Origin: Hevea brasiliensis
Lineage: Eukaryota > Streptophyta > Magnoliopsida > Malpighiales > Euphorbiaceae
Assembly: GCF_030052815.1 (NCBI RefSeq)
Contig: NC_079495.1
Coordinates: 113,977,795-114,041,794, forward strand
DNA length: 64,000 nt
Reading direction: 5' to 3'
Positions 34,418 to 45,234 of this stretch are shown here, one piece after another. Numbering within the stretch: the stretch's first letter is position 1; the number at the start of each line of letters is the position of its first letter. The position numbers and the translations under genes were made by a program. The notes under the pieces were generated by a model that ran no database searches, was not told the DNA's origin, and saw only the letters and a program-made list of their open reading frames with translations.

Positions 34418-37400
34418 TTTCCATCCACTTTCCTTCACACTCCATTCACATATCAAAATTCTCATATTTTCATTAATTTATGTAATTTGCAAACTAATTG
34501 AATAAATTTATAATTTACTTAATATATAAATTAATTACATATGAACTAATCAATTTATTAATTTATATCACATAACTATTACTTTCAAATTCTTAGTTTA
34601 CAATTCTTAGTTTATATTACAACACACAAAATATTTATAATATACAAAATACATAAAATGACTTATATAGGCCCTATCTACATGCATTGCTGAGGAGGTG
34701 ACAACCTTGAACCCTTCTGATACTTCTGCAGATCTGGACTTCAAAATCCCAGTCTAATATCCACTGAGTTTTGCCTTTAGTACCTGCGCGAAGGAAACAA
34801 ATCAATCGCGCTAAGCATTTTTGCTTAGTAGTGCAATAATACAACAAGAAATAATGTATACAAATAAAGAAAGAATCAAGTATTCTAAATATCCAAGTAT
34901 TAATTTGATTTAAAATGACATTTCTAGTATTAACTATCTTTTATGCTAATTCGTTCCTCTTTGGAAGTACTGAGTTTATAGCCTTACAATAATAATATTC
35001 AATATACATTTTATTCTAGGAGTATTGTATTTGAGGTCTCTCTACGATTCTGCATATTATATTTTTGTTATGTTTCTATTGCTAATCTCTTTTTCACATT
35101 TTATTTAATACTTTCTAAAGTTTTTAATTGTTAATATGCTTAAATAATTTCAATAATTTACACTACTGAGGTAACCTATGGCAGGCTGACTAAACTGGAT
35201 AATGGGTCATTGGCACTGGACACCGTGATGCCTCAGGCCATCATACCATGGGACGCAGAACATCAATCACGTATGTAGTCAGTATGGCTAAAAAGCCATG
35301 ATAACACATAATCGGGCATAAAAGCCATGAGTGCGGACATAAAGCCATGAGTGCGGGCATAAAGCCATGAATACAGATATAAAGCCTTTCGCAGTACTAC
35401 TAAAATAATACCCTATTGGCATGCCAATCTATCTAATCTGACACACGTGTCTAGACAATACATGGGCACATAGTACCATTAAATGTTAATATATTGTGTT
35501 TTATGACTTCATTATTTCATGACAAATTCCATAATTTATACATTCATTTGATAATTCATATGATCACAATTCTCATTAATGGTTCTCATGCACCATTGTA
35601 CTTAAACCATTCTTCTATGTTTTAGGGTCACTCAAATTCAAAAATCACAATTCACTAATCATATTATATATTATCAATCATAATGGCTTCTTTAATTTCT
35701 TTTATTATTCCTTATATTTTTGGGGTTACTATTCACACATTACTATTCACTCAATTTGTTAACTTTTTCATACATAATATGTATATAAATTATAGATACA
35801 TAATTATATCACATTTTGGGTTCTAGATTTGTTGGTATTGATTGCCAATACCATTTTAAAGCTTATTTTATGTTATTCAAAATTTTCAGATTTCATGCCT
35901 TAAGTTTACTGTTTCATTGGTCATTGTTATAGTAGAATTTTGACAAAACTTTCTTCATGAAAGTTGATCCTTTATGTGTCTTCTTTAATTCCCTTTCTAA
36001 ATCACTCCATTTAGAGTTTTGTAGCTCAAGTTATGGCCTAAATACCATAACTGGCCGGATTGGTCTTCTCCAGAAATTCTAGACAAAATTTGGTTCTGCC
36101 AGATTTAGTGTCTTAACTTAGGCTAGAAATTTCAATTGGTTAGGTTCAAAATTTAAGTTTGTGTTCTTCATAAAAGTTGTTCTAAATTATCTAAGCTTTC
36201 CATTGATATAAATTTCAAGTCAATTGGACATTTCTACAGTGAGTTATGACCAAATGAATAAACATTGTTCATTTGGTCATTTTGCCCAAGTAGAATGTGT
36301 GTTACCCGGATTTGGTCAATTTTTAGGGCATCCTCAGTTTGTTTTCTGGACAAAGTTCCTTCATTAAAGTTGTATTATTATGTGTCTAACCAATTGGACT
36401 TATACTAATTGAACCTACACAACTCAAGTTATAACTACCCAAACTTGCTGGACTCACATCCAGCCCTGCAGGTCACTCAAGGCAGCACACCAAACCTCAA
36501 TTCCAAAGCCATAATTCACTTCATTTCCTCATCACACATAGCCAAATGGTCACTAATTTGACCATTAGAAGCTTCATTCACCAACACATGAGCAAACCCT
36601 AGGTTTTCCCCAAACCCTAATTCCACAATTTCAATTTGCTCAAACAATAAACATTCAAGTGTTCTAATTATCAAAACCATGTTCAATGACATCAACACAC
36701 AATTATAATTCACTTGAATCATGGAAAACCTATAGTACCTTAGGGCTGCTAAAATTTAGTGTGGCTATAACATGCATATTTTGCTTTCTTTTTCCAAAAT
36801 TCTTAGTTGAATTTAATGTCTTAACATGAAATAATAAGAGGTAGAGAGAGATATGGCACTAACCTCTTAAGTGTAGAATTTTTCCAAGGTATAACTTCAC
36901 TTTTTCCTTTTCAAATTTCTGCCCAAATATTATGCTAATGGTAAAGATCAATTTTTGTGAAGGGATGATAGGGTTTTATGGTGAAATGGTGGGTGAACTC
37001 ATGCTTGAACCAAGGCTTCCATGGAGGTTCCTCTTCTCTCTCTCTCTCTCTGTTTCGGCTGGTTTGGGAAGGAAATGGCTGTTGGATTTTTCTTTTTTGT
37101 TTTTATCTTATTTTGTGTTCATTTTATTCCTTAAGTAATTTTGTTAAGTTGTGATTGGTGGAGAGCTCCCTAATGACATCATGTGATGTCATAATTTCAC
37201 TTCTCTTTCATTTTCTTTTCTTTTCTTTACTACCCATTTTCAATTCAAGTTTTAGCAATATTTATTCACATTTTATGTCATGTAAATTATTTATTTAACT
37301 GGATAAGTTGGCCAAAAATCATCTCTGAAGACGAAATAATCAAAATGCCCTCCGTTTGGCTTATTAAGCCAAAATCGTCTGTACTGATATAAAAATTTTT

Positions 37401-37734
37401 CTAAGCATTGACTTGCCAGTCTAATGCCATTGAAACCTCAATGACTATTCTCTGAAGTCCCAAAAATTATTTCATGAATTTTCTCCCTAGTTTAGGGCTC
37501 CTAGCTGCAAAGACCACAACTTCCCACTAGGTTACCCATTGCTAGGGCACCGGCTCATTTAACTTGGTTGTATTTTATTTCTATAATTTTTCTTAGATTT
37601 TTTTTACTATTATTTGAGTTATTTTTGACTCCTCACTCTAGTCTAAATACAATTCCAGACATTCTAACTGTTCAGACAGACCTTGGTCACCGAAATAGTA
37701 GAACATACGGTAAGGCTAAAGTGAGGGTGTTACA

Positions 37735-37772
37735 ACTCTTCCCCTCTAATTTAAATTTCATCCTTGAAATTT
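37735..37772 (-). other. Polypurine tract and stem-loop of element B
   Basis: Minus-strand AGAGGGGAAGAGT abuts the 3' LTR. Upstream in element sense lies AAATTTC-AAGGAT-GAAATTT (37753-37772), a perfect seven-pair hairpin. Confidence 0.82.
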
Positions 37773-37842
37773 ACCTGACTTAAGTAATCGAGGAGCTGCT
37801 ACCTCCTTACTTCTTCACTTCCTTGTATTGCCTTACCAATGT

Positions 37843-38305
37843 CTAGGTTTGGCTCCTCTCTAGCCTCCATGGCATATATCCGTGGTGCCACCCTGACTTC
37901 GGGCCTTTCGAATGTCTCAGAAACAATCTTCTATGAAATATTAGCCGTCTCAGCTCTACTAGTCTTCTACCCCTTTGCATTGTGGGGGCAGGTCTATCAG
38001 CTCGTGCTGAAACTTCTAAATCACTCCTCTGAGGGCAATCTCTTATGAAGTGATCCGTAGCCCAACACTTGAAACACTCTCCAGTTAACAATCGACACTC
38101 CCCTCTGTGTCTCTTACCACAGTGCATACATTCTGGCACTAAGGCTGATTCCCTTGTTACTATGTCTACGGAGCTAACTACAGATATCCCAATCTAGCCT
38201 CTCTAGCACTTGCATAGTAGGATCTCCCCTATTTCCAACATCACACCCAGTCGGGACACGGCTTACTACTTCTTCCTCTATTGTCCTCTGTGATTCTGGG
38301 TCCAT
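37843..38305 (-). pseudogene. Shrunken gag of element B
   Basis: An ATG at 38305 opens MDPESQRTIEEEVVSRVPTG, a short acidic N-terminus that stops at about 38170. In another frame the sequence then gives the nucleocapsid, ORF 37843-38139: CMHCGKRHRGEC followed by CFKCWATDHFIRDC, a CX2CX4HX4C knuckle as in element A. The capsid core that should separate the two (usually a few hundred residues) is missing, as are protease and pol downstream. Function as a protein is unlikely. Confidence 0.75.
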
Positions 38306-38430
38306 ACCTTAACCTAAAATAATCAAAGAAAATAGATCTGCATTAGTGTCACCTCGACTCATATGAATGCAATGCATGTTATGCACACAATCTTATTCTA
38401 TCTATTGATGCCTAAAAACTCCTAAACCGT

Positions 38431-38443
38431 GCTCTGATACTAA
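38431..38443 (-). other. Primer-binding site of element B
   Basis: Minus-strand TAGTATCAGAGC, four or five bases after the 5' LTR, matches the initiator-methionine tRNA site TGGTATCAGAGC with one change. Confidence 0.75.
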
Positions 38444-38447
38444 TAAA

Positions 38448-41400
38448 TGTGACACCCCTTACCCGACAACAGTGTAGCCGAGCAAGACATGTCACACTTG
38501 GTGCCGGAGCACCCTATTTTATCTTAATTTATTTCTTTAAAAATTTTGCTCTTGTTATATTTTAATATCAATTATCTTTCTATGGAGAAACAAGCGGAGT
38601 TTTCTCTATTTCTATTACCATTTAGTGTATTTCACTATTCACCTATTTGAAATTCAACAATATTTTTAAAATAAAATCTCATAATCATCTCATATTTCAA
38701 TATTATCCATGTATTTCAATTCTCATATTCATTTCCATCCATTTTCCTTCATACTCCATTCACATATCAAAATTCTCATATTTCCATTAATTTATATAAT
38801 TTGCAAACTAATTGAATAAATTTACAATTTACATGATATATAAATTAATTACATATGAACTAATCAATTTATTAATTTACATCACATAAATGTTACTTAC
38901 AAATTCTTAGTTTACAATTCTTAGCTTACATTACAACACACAAAATATTTATAATATACAAAATATATAAAATGACTTATATGGGCCCTATCTACATGCA
39001 TTGCTAAAGAGGTGACAACCTTGAACCCTTCTGATACTTCTGCAGATCTGGACTTCAAAATCCCAGTCTAATATCCATTGGGTTTTGCCTTCAGTACCTG
39101 CGTGAAAGAAACAAATCCATCACGCTAAGCATTTCTGCTTAGTGGTGCAATAATATAATAAGAAATAATGTATACAAATAAAAAAAGAATCAGCATTCTA
39201 ATTATCCAAGTATCAATTTGATTTAAAATGACATTTCTAGTATTAACTATCTTATATGCTAATTTGTTCCTCTTTGGAAGTACTGAGTTTATAGCCTTAC
39301 AGTAATAATATTCAATATACATTTTATTCTAGGAGTATTGTATTTGAGGTCTCTCTACGATTCTGCAAATTGTATTTTTATTATGTTTCTATTACTAATC
39401 TCTTTTTCACATTTTATTTAATACTTTCTAATGGTTTTAATTGCTAATATGCTTAAATGATTTCAATAATTTACACTGCCAGGTAACCTATGACAGGCTG
39501 ACTAAACTGGATAACGGGTCGTTGGCATTGGACACAGCGGTGCCTCAAGCCGTCATACTATGGAACGCGAAACGTCAACCACGTATGCAGTCAGTATAGC
39601 TAAAAAGCCATGATAATACATAATTGAGCATAAAAGCCATGAGTGCGGGCATAAAGCCATGAATACAGGCATAAAGCCTTTCACAGTACTGCTAAAACAA
39701 TACCCTATTGGCATGCCAATCTATCCAATCTGACACACGTGTCTAGGCAATACATGGGCACATAGTACCATTAAATGTTAATATATTTTGTTTTATGACT
39801 TCATTATTTCATGATAAATTCTATAATTTATACATTCATTTGATAATTCATATGATCACAATTCTCATCAATAGTTCTCATGCACTATTGTACTTAAAAC
39901 ATTCTTCTATGTTTTAGGGTCACTCAAATTCAAAAATCACAATTCACTAATCATATTATATATTATCAATCATAATGGCTTCTTTAATTTCTTTTATTAT
40001 TCCTTATGTTTGGGGTTACTATTCACACATTACTATTCACTTAATTTGTTAATTTTTTCATACATAATATGTATACAAATTATAGATACATAATTATACC
40101 ACAATTTGGGTTCTAGATTTGTTGGTATTGATTGCCAATACCATTTTAAAGCTTATTTTATGTTATTCAAAAATTTCAAATTTCATGCCTTAAGTTTACT
40201 GTTCCATTGGTCATTGTTACAGTAGAATTTTGATAAAACTTTCTTCATGAAAGTTGTTCCTTTATATGTCTTCTTTAATTCTCTTTTTGAATCACTCCAT
40301 TTGGAGTTTTGTAGCTCAATTTATGGCCTAATTACCATAACTAGCCGGATTGGTCTTGTCCAAAAATTCTGGACAGAATTTGGTTCTGCCAGATATAGTG
40401 TCCTAACTTGGGCTAGAAATTTCAATTGGTTAGGTTCAAAATTTAAGTTTGTGCTCCTCATAAAAGTTGTTCTAAATTGTCTAAGATTTCCATTGATATA
40501 AATTTCAGGTCAATTAGACATTTCTACAGTGAGTTATGACCAAATGAATGAACACTATTCATTTGGTTATTTTGCCCAGGCATAATGTGTATTACCCAGA
40601 TTTGGTCAATTTTTAGGGCATCCTAAGTTTGTTTTCTGGACAAGGTTCCTTCATCAAAGTTGTGCCATTATGTGTCTAATTTCATGTCCAATTGGTCTTA
40701 CACTAATTAAACCTATACAACTCAAGTTATAACTGCCCAAACTTGCTGGACTCACATCCAGCCTTGCAGGTCACTCAAGGCAACACTCCCAACCTCAATT
40801 CCAAAGCCATAATTCACTTCATTTCCTCATCATACATCGCCAAATGGTCACTAATTTGACCATTAGAACTTCCATTCACCAAAACATGGGCAAACCCTAG
40901 GTTTTCCTCAAGCCCTAATTCCACAATTTTAATTTGCTCAAACAACAAACATTCAAGTGTTCTAATCATCAAAACCATGTTCAATGACATCAACACACAA
41001 TTATAATTCACTTGAATCATGGAAACCCTATAGTACCTTAGGGTTTCTAAAATTTAGTGTGGCTATAACATGCATATTTTGCTTTCTTTTTCCAAAATTC
41101 TTAGTTGAATTTGATGTCTTTGCATGAAATAATAAGAGGGAGAGAGAGATATGGCACTAACCTCTTGAGTGCATAATTTTTCCAAGGCATAACTTCACTT
41201 TTTCCTCTTCAAATTGGTGCCCAAATATTGTGCTAATGGTAAAGATCAATTTTTGTGAAGGGATGATAAGGTTTTATGGTGAAATGGTGGGTGAACTCAT
41301 GCTTGAACCAAGACTTCCATGGAGGTTCCTCTTCTCTCTCTCTCTCTCTCTCTTAGTGTTTCGGCTGGTTTGGGAAGGACATGGCTGCTGGATTTTTCTT

Positions 41401-42039
41401 TTTCGTTTTTATCTTATTTTGAGTTCATTTTATCCCTTAAGTAATTTTCTTAAGTTGTGATTGGTGGAGAGCTCCCTAATGACATCATGTGATGTCATAA
41501 TTCCACTTTTCTTTCATTTTCTTTTCTTTTCTTTACTACCCATTTTCAATTCAAGTTTAGCAATATTTTCTCACATTTTATGTCATGTAAATTATTTATT
41601 TAACTGGACAAGTTGGCCAAAAATCATCTCTGAAGACGAAATGACCACAATGCCCTCCGTTTGGCTTATTAAGCCAAAATCGTCTGTACCAATCTAAAAA
41701 TTTTTCTAAGCATTGTCTTGGCAGTCTAATGCCATCAAAACCTCAATGACTCTTCTCCGAAGTCCCAAAAATTATTTCTTGAATTTTCTCCCTGGTTTAG
41801 GGCTCCTAGCTGCGAAGATCGCAACTTCCTACTAGGTTACCCATTACTAGGGCACCGGCTCATTTAACTTGTTTGTATTTTATTTCTATAATTTTTCTTA
41901 GATTTTTATTACTATTATTTAAGTTATTTTTGACTCCTCACTCTAGTCTAAATATAATTCTAGGTATTCTAACTGTCTGGACAGACCTTGGTCACCGGAA
42001 TAGTAGAACATACAGTAAGGCTAAAGTGAGGGTGTTACA
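38448..42039 (-). repeat. 5' LTR of element B (uninterrupted)
   Basis: 3592 bases, plus orientation TGTGACACCCCTTACCCGAC to GAGGGTGTTACA. It corresponds throughout to the split LTR, with few differences such as one fewer GGCATAAAGCC-type unit (39640-39680 against 35310-35390) and a longer CT microsatellite (about 41332-41354). It contains a stem-loop at 40538-40568 with one mismatch. No coding content. Confidence 0.92.
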
Positions 42040-42044
42040 TGAAT

Positions 42045-42797
42045 GTCAATCTAGGATGCCCTAAAATCTAATCCTTGTGGCTAGGATTAGATTCCCATAG
42101 AATAGTCCATGATCATGCCTTTTACATTACTATTAATGAATGTATGTATAAGATATGTATATTCATGAATGTATATGAGATATGCATGAAAATGGTTAAT
42201 GTGCAAAGTGAGACTTTATAGTAACTAAGTTAGCCAAGAAATCTTTCAATTAAATGATTAAGTTAGTAATGGTGTAACTTTAAAAATTACATCATGGCTC
42301 TCCACTAAGGCAATTATTAGGAAGTTTTGAACATTTACATTATTAGCTATGGTAACATAAGAATGACGTGTTTGGTTTAAGAGATCTTGTTAAAGTAATT
42401 GTTAAACATGAGATGTTGTATGTAAATATTTTAGTGATCAAGAATGGATGTACCTGAGGCCATTAATAATTACTGACTTAATGTGCTTAACTTGACTAAT
42501 GTAAGATAAACTAAGAATGGATGTATCTGAGGTTTTGAGCATTAGGAGCCAAATAATTGATTGAGCCTCACATAAGATGTGAAGAGCAAAGTGTTACTCA
42601 CTTATAAATTTTTATGAATCCAAGAATAAATGTACTTGAGGATGATTAGAAATTTACAAGAATTCAATCACCCACTAAATCTATTCCAACTAGAATTTTA
42701 AATTCCTATTTTGAAAGTGTAGAATTCGCCAAATTAGTGGAAGGAGCAATTTGATTAAAAGACAATGATTATTTTGGTTAATTACTTGATACATAGA
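42045..42797 (+). other. Second part of the K2 leader
   Basis: Resumes after element B (repeat of the TGAAT target). It aligns with the reverse complement of the K1 leader, including the three spaced GGATGTACCTGAGG-type motifs at about 42440-42460, 42513-42532 and 42621-42642, and CAATCACCCACTA. Non-coding. At about 42797 it jumps to sequence that in K1 lies in the linker between integrase and reverse transcriptase. Confidence 0.78.
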
Positions 42798-44562
42798 GGA
42801 AGATAGAATTGGAGTTAAAGAACTCTAACCAACAAATAGATAAAATGGATCTTGATCCTATCAGTGAACCTATACTCATTGATGATGTCTCCACATCAGT
42901 TCCTCGAAGATCAAGTAAAATATCTCATCCTTGGATAGATATGGATTTCTTCATGAGAATGAACAAGAGTTGTTTATTCATAAAGAAATTAATCATGGCG
43001 ATGATCCTATGACTTATGAAGAAGCTATATCATATATAAATTCTTCAAAATGTATAAATTCCATGAAGTCTGAAATGGATTCCATGTATAAGAATATAGT
43101 TTGGGATCTTATAGATCCAGCTGAAGGTATTGGACCAATAAGGAATAAATGGGTTTTCAAGAGGAAAATTAGTTCTGATAGAAAGGTAGAGACCTATAAA
43201 GTAAGGCTAGTAGTGAAAGGGTTTTGCCAAAGGTAAGGGATCGATTATGAAGAGACATTTTCACCTGTAGCCATGCTAAAAGCATTAGGATTTTATTGGC
43301 AATAGCAGCAAACTATGATGATGAGATTTGGCAAATGGATTTCAAAAGTTCTTTCCTCAATGGATACATAGAGAAAGACATTTTCATGAAACAACCTAGG
43401 GGTTTTGAATCCAAGGATGGCTCTAAAGTATGTAAGCTTAAAAGATCCATTTATGGTCTAAAGCATGGTTCAAAGAGTTAGAAATAAATTTTGATGAAGT
43501 CATTAATTCTTTTGGTTTTATCAAAAACAAAGATGAACCATGTGTGTACAAGAAGGATAGTGGGAGTGCACCACTTTCCTAATCTTATATATAGATGACC
43601 TATTGTTAATAAGAAATGATGTCGGTATGCTAACGATTATAAAAATCTAGTTGTCTAGTACTTTCTCCATAAAAGACTTAGGTGAAGTAGCCTAAATTCT
43701 GGAAATTCATATCTATAGAGATAGACAAAAAAGAATGATAGGTTTATCCCAAAGTCTATACTTGGAAAAGGTGTTAAAAAGTTTCAACATGCTTGATTCT
43801 AAGAAATGATTGTTACCTATGAAGCACGGTATCTATCTTTCCAAAGAAATGTCTCCAAGAAAAATTGGCAAGAATTCCATATGCTTTGGCAATTGGAAAT
43901 CTTATATATGCTATATTGTGCATAAGGTCAGATATCGCATACGCTATTAGTTTGACTAGCAGATTTCAATCTAATCTAGGTTTGGAATACTGGACTACAG
44001 TCAAGAGTATCCTATCCTTAAGTACTTGATAAGAACTAAGGATTTAATCATGATATATAGAGGAGGTGATTTATAACTAGATGAATTTACAGACTCTGAT
44101 TTTTAGTCAGATGTGGATGATAAAAAGTCTATCTTAAAGTTTGTGTTCATTTGTAATGGAAGAGCAGTCAGTTGGAAATATTCTAAGTAGTCAACAATTG
44201 CAGATTTCACTACAGAGACCCAGTATATTAGTGCATCTGATGCTACAAAAGAAGCTATTTGGATAAAAAAATTCGTCATAGAACTTGGAGTGGTTCCTTT
44301 AATTGTGTCATCAGTTCCTCTCTACTTTGACAACAATAGTGTTATTGCTCAAGCAAAGGAACCCAGGTCTCATAAAAAATCCAAACACATAGAAAGTTGC
44401 TATCATATTATCAGAAAGATAACCGGAAAAGGTGATATAGCTACACAGAAGATTGCTTCAGTTGATAATCCACGTGATCCACTCACCAAGGCCATGACAC
44501 AAAACCAGTTAGATTAATATCTTGAGAAGATGGATCTTAGATTTTATAGTGATTGGCTCTAA
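42798..44562 (+). pseudogene. Pol remnant of K2: linker, reverse transcriptase and RNase H
   Basis: Starts in the linker (ELKNSNQQIDKMDLDPISEP), then RT motifs SEMDSMYKNIVWDLIDPAEG, NKWVFKRKISSDRKVETYK, YDDEIWQMDFKSSFLNGYIE and [13 protein letters not shown]. The active-site region survives as YIDDLLL near 43590. RNase H ends with YFDNNSVIAQAKEPRSHKKS and NPRDPLTKAM; the family stop is at 44560-44562. Many stops and frameshifts are present. One stop (TAA near 44074, before LDEFTD) is at the same place as a stop in K1. Gag, protease and integrase are absent. Confidence 0.88.
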
Positions 44563-44576
44563 TGCAAGTGAGAGAT

Positions 44577-45234
44577 TGTTAGAAGTATGCCTTAGAACAT
44601 AAGTTGTAAATTGTATCTTGTAAATAGTAATTCACAATCAATGGCAAATATCTTTTCTTTTAATTTAAATGGTTCATAGTGAATTGAAAATATCCCTTAG
44701 TAACTTGTTAGATGTTCCATTCTTAACATGTTAAGAATATGAGTGATAGAATAATCTAGCATAAGTGTTATAAATTATGATTCACAGTTGAGGATATCTC
44801 ATTGAATATGATTTATTAATATAGATTGTCACCTCTATTTGTTTTTATGAATTAGTATGAGATACTAATAAAATGGAATGGTGAGTCTCATTCCATATAA
44901 CAAACATAGTGGGCACTTATAAGATAAGTAAACTAAAGCGGTAATATAAAGATGACATGTACATAAAGTGTACTCTTGTCAATACATAGTATCTTGATCA
45001 TAATAATGCATATAATCTCTTGACCTGAGATAACACGGTTATCTTGTACATAGGTGGTTTGAGTTTCATACTGCTTACATACTTATACTAGGTATGGGTA
45101 TACAGACATTTGTTGGCTTCAACTAATTATATATAAAGATAGGTGTTTAGTTAAGATGGGATCCATTGCCATAAGTAAATAGGAATGAAATCCTATGCCT
45201 ATCTAGATTGTTCTTGAAAAAAAAAAAAGTTTCT
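44577..45234 (+). repeat. 3' LTR of K2, first 658 bases
   Basis: Follows the polypurine tract GCAAGTGAGAGAT with TGTTAGAAGTATGCC and matches 21769-22420 of the 5' LTR. It ends after a poly-A stretch (45216-45228) where element C begins. The remainder, including the site of the 91-base duplication, is off-window. Confidence 0.85.

Larger units (their letters stand above)
24158..37734 (-). repeat. 3' LTR of element B, split by Copia K1
   Basis: The two parts are 24158-24446 and 34418-37734. They read without gap into the order seen in the intact LTR at 38448-42039. In plus orientation it begins TGTGACACCCCTTACCCGAC and ends GAGGGTGTTACA. It includes the GGCATAAAGCC repeats (35300-35395), a stem-loop GACCAAATGAA/TTCATTTGGTC at 36248-36278 and a CT microsatellite at about 37033-37051. 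ORF-length frames within it, such as 36932-37138, are repeated in the other LTR with changes and look non-coding. Confidence 0.9.
24158..42039 (-). mobile_element. Element B: Tekay-like element with 713-base interior, minus strand
   Basis: Perfect target duplications TGAAT flank it (24153-24157 and 42040-42044). The right LTR (38448-42039, 3592 bases) is the 5' LTR. The left LTR (24158-37734) is 3601 bases once Copia K1 and its duplication are subtracted. The interior is only 37735-38447 and has a primer-binding site, a shrunken gag and a polypurine tract. It lacks capsid, protease and all of pol, so it depends on proteins from relatives, or it lost them after insertion. The structure resembles a large retrotransposon derivative (LARD). 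Confidence 0.92.
21769..45234 (+). mobile_element. Element K2: Copia retrotransposon, plus strand, interrupted twice
   Basis: 5' LTR 21769-23425, primer-binding site, leader in two pieces (23426-24157 and 42045-42797), a pol remnant (42798-44562), polypurine tract and the first 658 bases of the 3' LTR (44577-45234). Element B interrupts the leader and element C interrupts the 3' LTR, so the rest of K2 lies beyond the window. Gag, protease and integrase are missing, apparently by one deletion near 42797. TGAGT at 21764-21768 is the left half of its expected target duplication. It belongs to the same family as K1 by leader and pol. Confidence 0.85.

Noticed and set aside
36932..37138. Open frames repeated in both LTRs of element B (also 41230-41460)
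   Set aside because: They recur only because the LTRs are duplicates; one copy shifts frame at the CT microsatellite, and no family motif is visible.
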